Program-made: the position numbers and the translations under genes | Shown here: one piece after another, positions 20,844 to 29,680 of the stretch | Layout of the letters: the number at the start of each line of letters is the position of its first letter | How positions within the stretch are numbered: position 1 is the stretch's first letter | The notes under the pieces: generated by a model | What the model was told of the DNA's origin: nothing | Databases searched by the model: none | What the model saw: the letters and a program-made list of their open reading frames with translations, nothing else | From: an uncultured Eubacteriales bacterium | GTDB taxonomy: Bacteria > Bacillota > Clostridia > Lachnospirales > Bianqueaceae | Direction of reading: 5' to 3' | Assembly (NCBI GenBank): GCA_900315265.1 | Contig: OMYN01000003.1 | Location: 62,001 to 126,000, forward strand | DNA: 64,000 nt

Positions 20844-22856
20844 TTACTGGCCGTCTTTGATTTCCTGAACGGTCAGCTGCAGCTGCTGGATCTGATCGCG
20901 CAGAAGGGCGGCTTCTTCGAAATGGAGCTCCTCCGCTTCTTTGTACATTTGTTTCCGCAGCTGGTCGATCTTCTTTTCCAGTTCTTTAATGCTCATGGAT
21001 TCCGGATCCAGAGCCATATTCTGGGCTTTGGATGCGGTCTCCTGAGTCGGGATGGTGGCGCTGATGACATCGTGCACCTTCTTGACGATGCTTCTGGGGA
21101 CGATGCCGTGCTCCTCATTATATTGGGTCTGGATCCTGCGGCGGCGCTCGGTCTCATCGATGGCGCGTCTCATAGAATCCGTCATGGTATCTGCGTATAA
21201 AATAACATGGCCGTTGACATTGCGGGCGGCGCGGCCAATGGTCTGGATCAGGGCCGTCTCGGACCTGAGGAAACCTTCCTTATCCGCATCCAGGATCGCG
21301 ATCAGCGATACTTCCGGTATATCCAGTCCCTCTCGAAGCAGGTTGATGCCGACCAGTACATCGTAAACATCGGTACGAAGATCCTTGACGATCTGCAGCC
21401 GCTCCAGGGTCTTGATGTCCGAGTGCAGGTAATTGACCTTGATGCCCGCATCCTGCAGATACTTGGTAAGGTCCTCCGCCATCTTTTTGGTCAATGTCGT
21501 TACCAGGACCTTTTCATGATTGGCTGTCGTCTTTCGGATCTCCCCGATCAGGTCATCGATCTGTCCGCTGATAGGATGGACCTCGACCTTGGGATCGATC
21601 AGTCCGGTCGGACGGATCACCTGCTCGGCCATCAGCTGCTGGTGTTCCTTTTCATAAGGTCCGGGAGTCGCCGATACAAAAAGCACCTGATGGATCTTGG
21701 ACTCAAACTCTTCAAAATTAAGAGGCCGGTTGTCCTTGGCGGAAGGCAGGCGGAAACCGTACTGGATCAGGATATCTTTGCGGTTCTGGTCGCCGTGGTA
21801 CATGGCCCTTACCTGAGGGATGGTCATATGGGACTCATCGATCATCATCAGAAAATCTTTGGGGAAGTAGTCCAGAAGGGTCATGGACGGGGTCCCGGCC
21901 GCCCGTCCCTCCATGTGGCGGGAATAGTTCTCGATACCGCTGCAGAAACCGGTCTCTCTCATCATTTCGATATCGAAATGAGTCCGCTGGGACAGGCGCT
22001 GGGCTTCCAGGATCTTACCCTCTGCCTGCAGCTGCCTCAGGCGGTCTTCCAGCTCTTCTTCGATGCTGACCAGGGCCTTTTTCATCTTTTCCGGGGCCGT
22101 CACGTAATGGCTGGCCGGAAAGAGCCAGATATGTTCCCGCTGGCCTATGATCTCGCCGGTCATGACATTGATCTCGACGATACGGTCGATCTCATCCCCG
22201 AAAAATTCGATGCGGAAGGCGTTGGTCTCTTCCGCAATGGGCATGATCTCAAGGGTATCGCCCCTCAGGCGGAAATTGCCCCTCTCCAGTACCATATCGT
22301 TGCGGGTATACTGCATATCGATCAGACGCCGGCAGACATCCTGAGGATCCCGGATCTGGCCCGGACGAAGGGAAAGGCTCATGCCCTGATATTCGCTGGG
22401 ATCACCCAGGCCGTAGATACAGCTAACGGACGCGACAATGATCACATCTTTACGCTCGAATAAGGCAGCGGTCGCCGAATGGCGCAGTTTATCGATCTCG
22501 TCGTTGATGGCGCTGTCCTTTTCGATATAGGTGTCGGACTGAGGCACATAGGCTTCCGGCTGATAATAGTCGTAATAGGACACGAAATACTCAACGCTGT
22601 TGTTGGGGAAAAACTCCTTGAACTCGTTGTAAAGCTGGGCAGCCAAAGTCTTATTGTGAGCCAGCACCAGAGTCGGTTTCTGGATCTGCTCGATGATCTT
22701 GGCCATGGTAAAGGTCTTGCCGGAACCCGTAACACCCAGCAGGGTCTGAAAACGGTTTCCTTTTTTGAAGCCTTCCGTCAGCTTTCTGATCGCTTCAGGC
22801 TGATCGCCGGTAGGCTGAAAAGGCGATACTACCTTGAATTTACGATCCTCCTGCAT
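20844..22856 (-). CDS. uvrB: Excinuclease ABC subunit B (UvrB)
   Basis: Helicase-like damage-verification subunit of excision repair that loads UvrC. The 670 residues start [21 protein letters not shown]. The Walker A motif [13 protein letters not shown], the beta-hairpin segment [19 protein letters not shown] and the C-terminal UVR coiled coil ([14 protein letters not shown]) are present. I place the start at the ATG at 22856 with AGGAGG 4 bp upstream. A further 23 in-frame codons would run through a transcription terminator. Because that terminator ends 3 bp before the ribosome binding site, transcription must read through it or start inside the upstream gene. Confidence 0.98.
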   Translation of the reverse strand: MQEDRKFKVVSPFQPTGDQPEAIRKLTEGFKKGNRFQTLLGVTGSGKTFTMAKIIEQIQKPTLVLAHNKTLAAQLYNEFKEFFPNNSVEYFVSYYDYYQPEAYVPQSDTYIEKDSAINDEIDKLRHSATAALFERKDVIIVASVSCIYGLGDPSEYQGMSLSLRPGQIRDPQDVCRRLIDMQYTRNDMVLERGNFRLRGDTLEIMPIAEETNAFRIEFFGDEIDRIVEINVMTGEIIGQREHIWLFPASHYVTAPEKMKKALVSIEEELEDRLRQLQAEGKILEAQRLSQRTHFDIEMMRETGFCSGIENYSRHMEGRAAGTPSMTLLDYFPKDFLMMIDESHMTIPQVRAMYHGDQNRKDILIQYGFRLPSAKDNRPLNFEEFESKIHQVLFVSATPGPYEKEHQQLMAEQVIRPTGLIDPKVEVHPISGQIDDLIGEIRKTTANHEKVLVTTLTKKMAEDLTKYLQDAGIKVNYLHSDIKTLERLQIVKDLRTDVYDVLVGINLLREGLDIPEVSLIAILDADKEGFLRSETALIQTIGRAARNVNGHVILYADTMTDSMRRAIDETERRRRIQTQYNEEHGIVPRSIVKKVHDVISATIPTQETASKAQNMALDPESMSIKELEKKIDQLRKQMYKEAEELHFEEAALLRDQIQQLQLTVQEIKDGQ

Positions 22857-22868
22857 ATATCCTCCTGA

Positions 22869-22918
22869 TAAAAAAAGCAGAATTACGGTTCCGGCCTGGG
22901 CCTTCCCGCTTTTCTGCT
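22869..22918 (-). terminator. Terminator after the CNNM/CorC gene, abutting uvrB
   Basis: The outer stem AGCAGAA / TTCTGCT, with inner GC-rich pairing, is followed by seven U residues on the minus strand. It ends the upstream CBS-domain gene. The uvrB ribosome binding site begins 3 bp after the U-tract. Confidence 0.8.
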
Positions 22919-22925
22919 GTTTCAT

Positions 22926-24212
22926 TTATGATTCTTTTTCCGGGTCTTTTTGCTTTTCTTCTCCGGTCTCTTTAAGGATCCGTTTGGCCGTTACCTCCAG
23001 CACCGTTTTTCTGTTTGCTTTGGTAACCAGGAAATCAACGTCCTGATAGATGTAATGCTCTCCGCTGACCGGGATGTGTTCCATCTCTTCCATAAGAAAG
23101 CCGCTCAGGGTCGTCGATTCGAATTCATCCGGATCGGTACTCAGACCCAAGGCTTCGAACACGTCATCCAGCTCGGCCGTACCCGTCATTTTCCAGCGGT
23201 TTTCACCGACTTTCTGGATGGTAACCTCCACCTCGTCGTGCTCATCATAGATCTCACCGACCAGCTCTTCCAGGATGTCTTCCATGGTCACCAGGCCTTC
23301 GATACCGCCGCTTTCATCCAGGACCAGGGCCATATGAGCCTTGCTGCGCTGGAATTTCTTCAAAAGGTCGGATATCTTCATGCTCTTGGGCACATATAAA
23401 ACATCTTTTAAGAGGCTCAGGTACTCTTTGCCCCCTTTGATGTAGTTGGCCATAAAGTCTTTTTCGTACAGGATGCCGATGATATTGTCGATCGTCTCAT
23501 GGTAGACAGGGATGCGGGAAAATCCATTATTGAAGAACAGATCCCTTACCTCGTCCATGGGGGTAGTATCCTCGATAGCCGTCATGTTGACGCGGCGGGT
23601 CAGGACCTCATCGACATCGACATCATTGAACTCGATCGCGGAGCGGATCAGGTCGCTTTCATCCTCTTCCAGTCCGCCTCCCTCTTCGGCCTCCTCTACC
23701 ATGGTCATCAGTTCATCTTCGGCAGCATTCTCAACTGTTCCCTTCTTCCTGCCCAGCCGTTTGGCAAAAGCAGAAACCGGTCTAAAAAGCAGGGACAGAG
23801 GCTTTAAAATGATCTCAATGACACGAAAAGACGGGGCCGCATTCATGACGAACCGCTCCGGCTGCTGATTGGCAAGGCTTTTAGGAAGGATCTCGCCGAA
23901 GATCAAAACGACGACCGTCATCACAATGGTGGCTATCGTCGTACCGTAAGCAGGAGACAGGTTGGTGAACATAGTGGTAGCGATCGCCGTTGCCAGGATA
24001 TTGACAAGGTTATTGCCGATCAGAAGAGTCGATATGACATCATCCATCTTCTCCTGCAGCTTGAGTACAAGAGAAGCCCGCTTGTTCCCGTTGCCCGACA
24101 TATTCTTCAGACGGATATGGTTGCTTGACAGAAAGGAAGCCTCCGTGCCTGAAAAATATGCTGAACACAAAACCAGTACTACTAATGTGATGATTTGCCC
24201 GGACAGGCTCAT
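22926..24212 (-). CDS. CNNM/CorC-type membrane protein with CBS domains (HlyC/CorC family)
   Basis: A DUF21 transmembrane domain occupies about residues 1-190, with four hydrophobic segments and the conserved motifs FSGTEASFLS and LIGNNLVNI. A CBS pair (about 205-330; RIPVYHETIDNIIGILYEKD, MALVLDESGGIEGLVTMEDI) and a CorC/HlyC C-terminal domain follow. This family is linked to magnesium/cobalt efflux or homeostasis; calling it a hemolysin is historical. At 428 aa it is a complete member. A 49-codon ORF ends 3 bp before it, and both share the promoter at 24410-24438 and terminator at 22869-22918. Confidence 0.92.
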   Translation of the reverse strand: MSLSGQIITLVVLVLCSAYFSGTEASFLSSNHIRLKNMSGNGNKRASLVLKLQEKMDDVISTLLIGNNLVNILATAIATTMFTNLSPAYGTTIATIVMTVVVLIFGEILPKSLANQQPERFVMNAAPSFRVIEIILKPLSLLFRPVSAFAKRLGRKKGTVENAAEDELMTMVEEAEEGGGLEEDESDLIRSAIEFNDVDVDEVLTRRVNMTAIEDTTPMDEVRDLFFNNGFSRIPVYHETIDNIIGILYEKDFMANYIKGGKEYLSLLKDVLYVPKSMKISDLLKKFQRSKAHMALVLDESGGIEGLVTMEDILEELVGEIYDEHDEVEVTIQKVGENRWKMTGTAELDDVFEALGLSTDPDEFESTTLSGFLMEEMEHIPVSGEHYIYQDVDFLVTKANRKTVLEVTAKRILKETGEEKQKDPEKES

Positions 24213-24215
24213 GGC

Positions 24216-24365
24216 TTATTTTTCCTCCCCCTTGTCAGATGGTTTGGAAAAGTCCGACCATACTTCAAAAAAGCACGATCGGCCAGCCTCATCCTGACCT
24301 GCAGCAGCCGGCTTTGATGCCGGCTTAGTAGACTTGGGCTTTGATTCGGGCAGAACAACGTCCAT
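24216..24365 (-). CDS. Small ORF, 49 aa, upstream of the CNNM/CorC gene
   Basis: ATG at 24365 with a strong AGGAGG 7 bp upstream; the TAA stop is 3 bp before the next gene's ATG. The peptide starts MDVVLPESKPKSTKPASKP and ends SDFSKPSDKGEEK. It is Lys/Pro/Ser/Ala-rich and hydrophilic, with one Cys and no transmembrane segment or known domain. A consensus promoter starts transcription about 45 bp upstream. It may be a leader peptide coupled to translation of the transporter gene, or a small protein partner. I do not recognise it. Confidence 0.6.
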   Translation of the reverse strand: MDVVLPESKPKSTKPASKPAAAGQDEAGRSCFFEVWSDFSKPSDKGEEK

Positions 24366-24409
24366 AAATATTCCTCCTAATTGTTGTTGAAAATATGAAT
24401 TTAGAGTTT

Positions 24410-24438
24410 ATTATACAATTTTCCCTTTCTCTTGTAAA
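24410..24438 (-). promoter_or_regulatory. Promoter of the small ORF-CNNM unit
   Basis: -35 TTTACA (24438-24433), a 17-bp spacer and consensus -10 TATAAT (24415-24410) on the minus strand. It sits immediately after the recA terminator. Confidence 0.85.
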
Positions 24439-24440
24439 GT

Positions 24441-24478
24441 AAAACAGACAGGCTGCCTTATGCAGGATCTGTCTGTTT
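24441..24478 (-). terminator. Probable terminator after recA
   Basis: The inverted repeat AAACAGACAG / CTGTCTGTTT, with further inner pairing (ATCCTGC / GCAG), is followed by a short U-tract (TTTTAC) 26 bp after the recA stop. It ends the long uppP-to-recA unit. Confidence 0.75.
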
Positions 24479-24504
24479 ACCGCTTCTTATTTGATTTTGT
24501 CCGG

Positions 24505-25569
24505 TCAGTTCAATTCCTCCTGAGCATCGATGTCCATGTCCGCTTCGCCTTCGCTGAGCTCTTCTCCCGTGTCGGGGGCCAGACCGTATTTGGCGCGGAC
24601 CTTGTTTTCGATCTCCGTCATAAGCTGAGGATTATCGTTCAGATACTGTTTGGCGTTCTCACGTCCCTGTCCCAGGCGCTGGTCATTATAGTTATACCAG
24701 GCACCGCTCTTGATAACGATATCTTCTTTGGCGGCCAGGTCCAATATATCGCCTGCCTTGGAAATACCGGTACCGTACATGATATCGAACTCCGCCTCTC
24801 TGAAGGGAGGCGCTACCTTATTTTTGACGACCTTGACGCGGACATGGTTGCCTATGAACATGCCGTTCTGCTTAAGACTTTCGGTGCGTCTTACGTCCAG
24901 GCGGACCGAAGAATAGAACTTCAGCGCGCGGCCGCCGGTCGTGGTCTCCGGATTGCCGAACATAACGCCGATTTTTTCACGCAGCTGGTTGATAAAGATG
25001 ATGATGCATTTGGTTTTGCTGACAGCACCGGTCAGTTTCCGAAGAGCCTGGCTCATCAGACGGGCCTGCTGTCCGACATGGGAATCCCCCATCTCACCGT
25101 CGATCTCAGCCTTGGGTACCAGAGCGGCAACCGAGTCGACAACCACGACATCCATGGCGCCGGAACGGACCATAGTCTCCGCGATCTCCAGGGCCTGCTC
25201 GCCGTTATCCGGCTGTGAGATATACAGATTATCGATATCAACGCCCAGGTTTTTGGCATATTTGGGGTCAAGGGCATGCTCGGCGTCAATAAAACCGGCG
25301 ATCCCTCCGCGCTTCTGGGCTTCGGCGATCATATGAAGGGCCAGGGTCGTTTTACCGGAAGATTCGGGGCCGTAGATCTCAACGATACGGCCTCTGGGGA
25401 TACCTCCTACGCCCAGCGCAATATCCAGGCTCAAAGAGCCTGTGGGAATGGATTCGACATCCAGATTGGCTGCGGAGTCGCCCAGTTTCATGACAGCGCC
25501 CTGACCGAAATCCTTCTGGATCTTGCCGATGGCCGCATCCAAAGCCTTTTGTCTTTCATCTGTCTGCAT
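24505..25569 (-). CDS. recA: Recombinase RecA
   Basis: ATP-dependent strand-exchange protein and SOS co-protease. The 354 residues contain Walker A GPESSGKT at about 67-74, [23 protein letters not shown] and the L2 region [16 protein letters not shown]. The C-terminus is acidic. I start at the ATG at 25569, which has AGGAGG 8 bp upstream and begins [13 protein letters not shown]. An in-frame extension further upstream overlaps cinA and is not RecA-like. It follows cinA by 38 bp, a common pairing. I see no LexA-type box there, only a 16-bp palindrome. Confidence 0.99.
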   Translation of the reverse strand: MQTDERQKALDAAIGKIQKDFGQGAVMKLGDSAANLDVESIPTGSLSLDIALGVGGIPRGRIVEIYGPESSGKTTLALHMIAEAQKRGGIAGFIDAEHALDPKYAKNLGVDIDNLYISQPDNGEQALEIAETMVRSGAMDVVVVDSVAALVPKAEIDGEMGDSHVGQQARLMSQALRKLTGAVSKTKCIIIFINQLREKIGVMFGNPETTTGGRALKFYSSVRLDVRRTESLKQNGMFIGNHVRVKVVKNKVAPPFREAEFDIMYGTGISKAGDILDLAAKEDIVIKSGAWYNYNDQRLGQGRENAKQYLNDNPQLMTEIENKVRAKYGLAPDTGEELSEGEADMDIDAQEELN

Positions 25570-25587
25570 GTTGATAACCTCCTGAAA

Positions 25588-25603
25588 ATTGGTATGTACC
25601 AAT
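25588..25603. promoter_or_regulatory. 16-bp palindrome between cinA and recA
   Basis: ATTGGTA, TG, TACCAAT: a perfect 7-bp inverted repeat around two bases, lying between the cinA stop and the recA ribosome binding site. It does not match the Gram-positive LexA box. It could be an operator or an RNA structure. Confidence 0.4.
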
Positions 25604-25607
25604 CCTC

Positions 25608-26855
25608 TTATTTTTCTTCCAGGATAGCCAGGCGGAGCAGGTTGAGAGCCTGGACCGCGGCAAGCTGCCGGTTGGAATTGCGCCGGCGGCTGAAATGTAC
25701 CGTTTTTGCACTTACCTTGCCATTTACATAAAGGCCGATGCACACGGTCCCGACCGGCTTTTCCCTGCTGCCTCCTGTCGGCCCTGCGATACCGGTCGTT
25801 GAGACCGCTGTTTCCGTATGAAAAGCCTTAGCAGCTCCTTCAGCCATTTCACGTGCCGTCTGCTCGCTGACCGCACCGTATGCGTCCAGCGTTTCCTTCC
25901 GGACATTCAGATGCTCCATTTTAGCCTCGTTGGAATATGTGACCAGAGCCCCTTCCAGCACCGCCGAAGCACCGGGGAAGCTGACGATCCGCCCGCTGAC
26001 CCAGCCACCTGTACAGGACTCGGCAGTGGCGATCTTCCAACCACGCTTTTCAAGCAGGTTGACGACTGTCCCTTCCAAAGTATCTTCATCCGCTCCGAAC
26101 ACGTAATTTCCGAACATGGACCGTATCTGATCTTCCACCGGCCTGATCATAGTCCGGGCTTCCTGCTCTGTCGCCGCCTTTGCCGTGATGCGGAGATCGA
26201 CGATCCCTTCTTTTGCATAGGGAGCCAGGGTCGGATTCTTCATGGCCAGCATCTGATCGTGAAGTTTATCTTCTACGCTTGACTCACCGATCCCGCAGAT
26301 ATGAAGGGTCCTGGAGACCATGACCTGTCCGCTGAATGACTTTAAGTAAGGAATTACCTGCTCATCAAACATGGGAACGATCTCGGACGGAGGTCCCGGC
26401 AGCATGATCAGGATGCGCTGATCTTTATCCAGAATAAAGCCGGGAGCCGTTCCGTTGTCATTATAAAGGGGAATGCAGCCCTGGGGAAGCATAGCCTGTT
26501 TCCAATTGTTTTCCGTAATGGTGCGGCGGGTACGATTCATATAGGCCTCGATATGGGCCCGCGCTTTTTCGTTCATTTCCAGGGGAAGGCCGAAAAATTC
26601 TGCTCCGGTCTCCTTGGATAAGTCATCCTCGGTAGGCCCGAGGCCTCCTGAGGTGATGACGACATTGGCGTGCTGATAGGCTTCCTGCAAAGCCTCTTTC
26701 AGCCGCTGGGGATTATCCCCTACCACCTGCTGGTGATAGGTGTTGACCCCGATCGAAGCCAGTCCTCTGGCCATATGGGAGGCATTGGTATTAACGATAT
26801 CTCCCAGCAGGATCTCGGTACCGATGGCAATGATCTCACAAGTCAGCTGTCTCAC
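25608..26855 (-). CDS. cinA: CinA: competence/damage-inducible protein, nicotinamide-nucleotide amidohydrolase
   Basis: Two-domain protein. The N-terminal MoaB/MogA-like domain begins [19 protein letters not shown], with [11 protein letters not shown] and MLPGPPSE. The C-terminal CinA domain has [13 protein letters not shown] and [10 protein letters not shown], typical of pyridine-nucleotide (NMN) deamidase activity. Length is 415 aa. The start is GTG at 26855, 1 bp after the pgsA stop. It lies directly upstream of recA, as in many Firmicutes. Confidence 0.96.
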   Translation of the reverse strand: MRQLTCEIIAIGTEILLGDIVNTNASHMARGLASIGVNTYHQQVVGDNPQRLKEALQEAYQHANVVITSGGLGPTEDDLSKETGAEFFGLPLEMNEKARAHIEAYMNRTRRTITENNWKQAMLPQGCIPLYNDNGTAPGFILDKDQRILIMLPGPPSEIVPMFDEQVIPYLKSFSGQVMVSRTLHICGIGESSVEDKLHDQMLAMKNPTLAPYAKEGIVDLRITAKAATEQEARTMIRPVEDQIRSMFGNYVFGADEDTLEGTVVNLLEKRGWKIATAESCTGGWVSGRIVSFPGASAVLEGALVTYSNEAKMEHLNVRKETLDAYGAVSEQTAREMAEGAAKAFHTETAVSTTGIAGPTGGSREKPVGTVCIGLYVNGKVSAKTVHFSRRRNSNRQLAAVQALNLLRLAILEEK

Positions 26856-26856
26856 G

Positions 26857-27405
26857 TTACTCTTCTTTCAGGACATTGGCATTCCGCGCGATATAGTCGA
26901 CCACCGAAATGATCGACAGGGCGGTGGAAATATATACCAGGACCATTGCGAAAACATACCACCCGGATGCGGTGATGGGGATCAAAAGAGCAATGACGGC
27001 AAACATCTGAACTGCCGTCTTGACCTTTCCCCACGGGCCCGCAGCGATCACGACGCCTTTATCAGCTGCTACCAGGCGGAAGCCGCTGATGACGAACTCA
27101 CGCCCGATAATGATAACAACGACCCAGGCCGGTACCAGTCCTTTGCCGACGAAACAGATCAGGGCCGAATCCACCAGCAGTTTATCCGCCAGAGGATCCA
27201 TGAACTTGCCGAAGTCGGTGATCATATGGCGGCTCCGGGCGATACGGCCGTCGACAAAATCTGTAAGTGACGCCACACAGAAGATGACCAGGGCCACCCA
27301 GTTTTTCGCCGGAAAGGGAATAAAGGGGACCAGATAAACAAAAACGAAAACCGGGACCAGGATCATTCTGAAAACTGTAAGTTTATTGGGAAGATTCAAT
27401 TTCAT
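26857..27405 (-). CDS. pgsA: CDP-diacylglycerol-glycerol-3-phosphate 3-phosphatidyltransferase PgsA
   Basis: Integral membrane enzyme that makes phosphatidylglycerol phosphate, the precursor of PG and cardiolipin. The 182 residues start MKLNLPNKLTVFRMILVPVF. They contain the CDP-alcohol phosphotransferase motif in DFVDGRIAR...GKFMDPLADK (D-G-xx-A-R-8x-G-xxx-D-xxx-D). Further hydrophobic helices follow. It overlaps the rimO stop by 3 bp (ATGA) and is followed by cinA after 1 bp. Confidence 0.96.
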   Translation of the reverse strand: MKLNLPNKLTVFRMILVPVFVFVYLVPFIPFPAKNWVALVIFCVASLTDFVDGRIARSRHMITDFGKFMDPLADKLLVDSALICFVGKGLVPAWVVVIIIGREFVISGFRLVAADKGVVIAAGPWGKVKTAVQMFAVIALLIPITASGWYVFAMVLVYISTALSIISVVDYIARNANVLKEE

Positions 27406-28751
27406 AGTATTTCTCCGATCAGGTCATACTCATAAGAACCGGTCACCTTGCAGCGGACCATATCGCCGGACTCGTACTCGTCCGGACTGTTTAAGAAAAT
27501 AAAACCGTCGATATCCGGCGCATCCCGGTAAGTCCGGGCGCTGTAGACGTGTCCTTCATCGCTGTCCTCCTCAGGAAGACGCCCCTCGATCATAGCGGTC
27601 ATCTCTCGGCCGACCAGCGATGCGGAGATCTCGCTGCTGACTTCTTCCTGCAGCTGCATCAGCTCCGCTTCCCTCTCTTCTTTGACATCGTCCGGGATCT
27701 GCCCTTTCATCCTTGCCGCCGGTGTCCCGATCTCCTGCGAGTAGGTGAAAACTCCCAGGCGGTCGAATCGGCTGGTGCGGACGAAATCCTTCATTTCACT
27801 GAATTCCTCTTCCGACTCCTGAGGAAAGCCTGTGATCAGAGTAGTACGGATGCAGATATCCGGGATCTCTCGGCGCAGCTTTGCCAGAAGATCCACCAGC
27901 ATCTGTTTGGTATGATGGCGCTTCATGCGTTTAAGGACCGTATCGCTGCAGTGCTGGATGGGGATATCGATATAATGGACGATCTTCGGTTCTTCTTTTA
28001 TGGTCTGGATGAGCTGATCCGTTACATCCTCCGGGTAGCAGTATAAAAGCCGTATCCACTCCAGGCCGTCGATCTTACACAGATCTTTTAACAGTTCCGG
28101 AAGAAAATAATCATCGTACAGATCCCGTCCGTACTTGGTGATGTCCTGGGCTACGATCATGACCTCTTTGATGCCGCCCCGGGCCAGATCTTCCGCTTCT
28201 TCAAGGATGTCTTCCTTTCTGCGGCTGCGGTAATCCCCGCGCAGGTATGGAATGATGCAGTAAGTGCAACGGTTGCTGCAGCCTTCCGCTATCTTCAGGT
28301 ACTCAAAGTAGCCGGGAGTGATCACGGTACGTCTCTTGTAGGAAAGGTCGCGCTCGTTCATAGGATCGACTGCTTTGACCTGCTTTTTATGGTCACAGAG
28401 AAGCTGGTCCAGGACCTCTACGATCTTCTCGTAGCTGCCGGTGCCGACAACAGCGTCGACCTCCGGCATCTCTTCAAAGATCTGGTCGGCATACCGCTGG
28501 GCCAGACATCCGCTGACGATCAGCGCCTTGCATTTGCCCGTCTTTTTGTAGCCGCCCATTTCGATGATGGTGTTGATGGATTCTTCCTGAGCCGCCTGGA
28601 TAAAGGCGCAGGTGTTGACGATGATAGCATCCGCCTCGTTATCGTCTTTGGTGATTTCATAACCATGCTCGGTCAGAAGATCCAGCATGATCTCACTGTC
28701 GACCGTGTTTTTATCACAGCCCAGCGAAACAAAGGAAAGTTTTTTCGACAT
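27402..28751 (-). CDS. rimO: Ribosomal protein S12 methylthiotransferase RimO
   Basis: Radical SAM enzyme that methylthiolates Asp88/89 of ribosomal protein S12. The 449 residues show the UPF0004 N-terminal domain (SLGCDKNTVDSE, VNTCAFI, VSGCLAQRY) and the radical SAM motif CSNRCTYC with IPYLRG. A C-terminal TRAM domain ends at YDLIGEIL. The start has AGGAGG 3 bp upstream. The end overlaps the pgsA start. Confidence 0.97.
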   Translation of the reverse strand: MSKKLSFVSLGCDKNTVDSEIMLDLLTEHGYEITKDDNEADAIIVNTCAFIQAAQEESINTIIEMGGYKKTGKCKALIVSGCLAQRYADQIFEEMPEVDAVVGTGSYEKIVEVLDQLLCDHKKQVKAVDPMNERDLSYKRRTVITPGYFEYLKIAEGCSNRCTYCIIPYLRGDYRSRRKEDILEEAEDLARGGIKEVMIVAQDITKYGRDLYDDYFLPELLKDLCKIDGLEWIRLLYCYPEDVTDQLIQTIKEEPKIVHYIDIPIQHCSDTVLKRMKRHHTKQMLVDLLAKLRREIPDICIRTTLITGFPQESEEEFSEMKDFVRTSRFDRLGVFTYSQEIGTPAARMKGQIPDDVKEEREAELMQLQEEVSSEISASLVGREMTAMIEGRLPEEDSDEGHVYSARTYRDAPDIDGFIFLNSPDEYESGDMVRCKVTGSYEYDLIGEIL

Positions 28752-28788
28752 AGTCCTCCTGGAACACGTATAACTTGCCTGTCCTTTA

Positions 28789-29658
28789 TCACTGCCCTGC
28801 CTGCATCTGCTGTTGCAGATAATAAGCTTTCAGACAGTTTTTCATCAGCATGATGATGGTCATAGGTCCTACCCCGCCCGGGACCGGTGTGATATAGCCT
28901 GCCCTGCCCATACAGCTTTGCATGTCCACGTCTCCGGCCAGATGACCGCCTACCCGGCTGATGCCGGCATCGATGATCAGAGCACCTTCTTTGATCATAC
29001 TGCCGTCGATCAGATCAGGCTTGCCTACGGCCGATACGACCACATCTGCCTGTCTGAGCAGTTCTTTTAGGTTGCGGGTATGGGAATGGCACATGATAAC
29101 GGTGGCATTTTGGCGCTGCAGCATCATGGAAACAGGCCGTCCTACCGTACTGGACCGTCCGATGACCGCGCACACAGCCCCGTCAAGGTCATAGCCGGTA
29201 CGGCGGATCAATTCCATGATTCCTTCGGCCGTGCAGGAAACAAATTCGCCGTCGATGCCCATAAGCAGTTTGCCTGCGTTGGCTATATGAAAGCCGTCGA
29301 CATCTTTTAAAGGATCGATCGACTGAGTGACTTTGTTCTCATCGATCTGTCCCGGAAGGGGAAGCTGAACCAGGATCCCGTTGACACTTTTATCCCGGTT
29401 CAACTCCTCTACTTTCTGCATCACCTGCCCGGTCGTAGCCGTATCGGGCAGTAAAATGGTATCCTGCAGGATACCTAATTTCCCACACATACGGGACTTG
29501 TTGCGGACGTAGATCTGAGAAGCCGGATCTTCCCCGACCAGGATAACTGCCAGTTTGGGAGCGCTTCCGTCTCTGACACGGATGGCTTCGACCTCCCGGG
29601 CGACCTCCTGCTGCAGGGCGGCAGCAACTTCCCTGCCGTTGATTATATTAGTCTGCAT
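28789..29658 (-). CDS. folD: Bifunctional methylene-THF dehydrogenase/methenyl-THF cyclohydrolase FolD
   Basis: Interconverts 5,10-methylene-THF and 10-formyl-THF with NADP. The 289 residues have the first-domain motif VQLPLPGQIDENKV and the Rossmann segment IGRSSTVGRPVSMML, and end with PVPGGVGPMTIIML. The ATG at 29658 begins MQTNIINGREVA but has no recognisable ribosome binding site, so translation may depend on coupling to fhs, 22 bp upstream. Fhs and FolD act in sequence on the same one-carbon pool. Confidence 0.97.
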   Translation of the reverse strand: MQTNIINGREVAAALQQEVAREVEAIRVRDGSAPKLAVILVGEDPASQIYVRNKSRMCGKLGILQDTILLPDTATTGQVMQKVEELNRDKSVNGILVQLPLPGQIDENKVTQSIDPLKDVDGFHIANAGKLLMGIDGEFVSCTAEGIMELIRRTGYDLDGAVCAVIGRSSTVGRPVSMMLQRQNATVIMCHSHTRNLKELLRQADVVVSAVGKPDLIDGSMIKEGALIIDAGISRVGGHLAGDVDMQSCMGRAGYITPVPGGVGPMTIIMLMKNCLKAYYLQQQMQAGQ

Positions 29659-29680
29659 TTTTGTTCGATTTTTTCAAATA

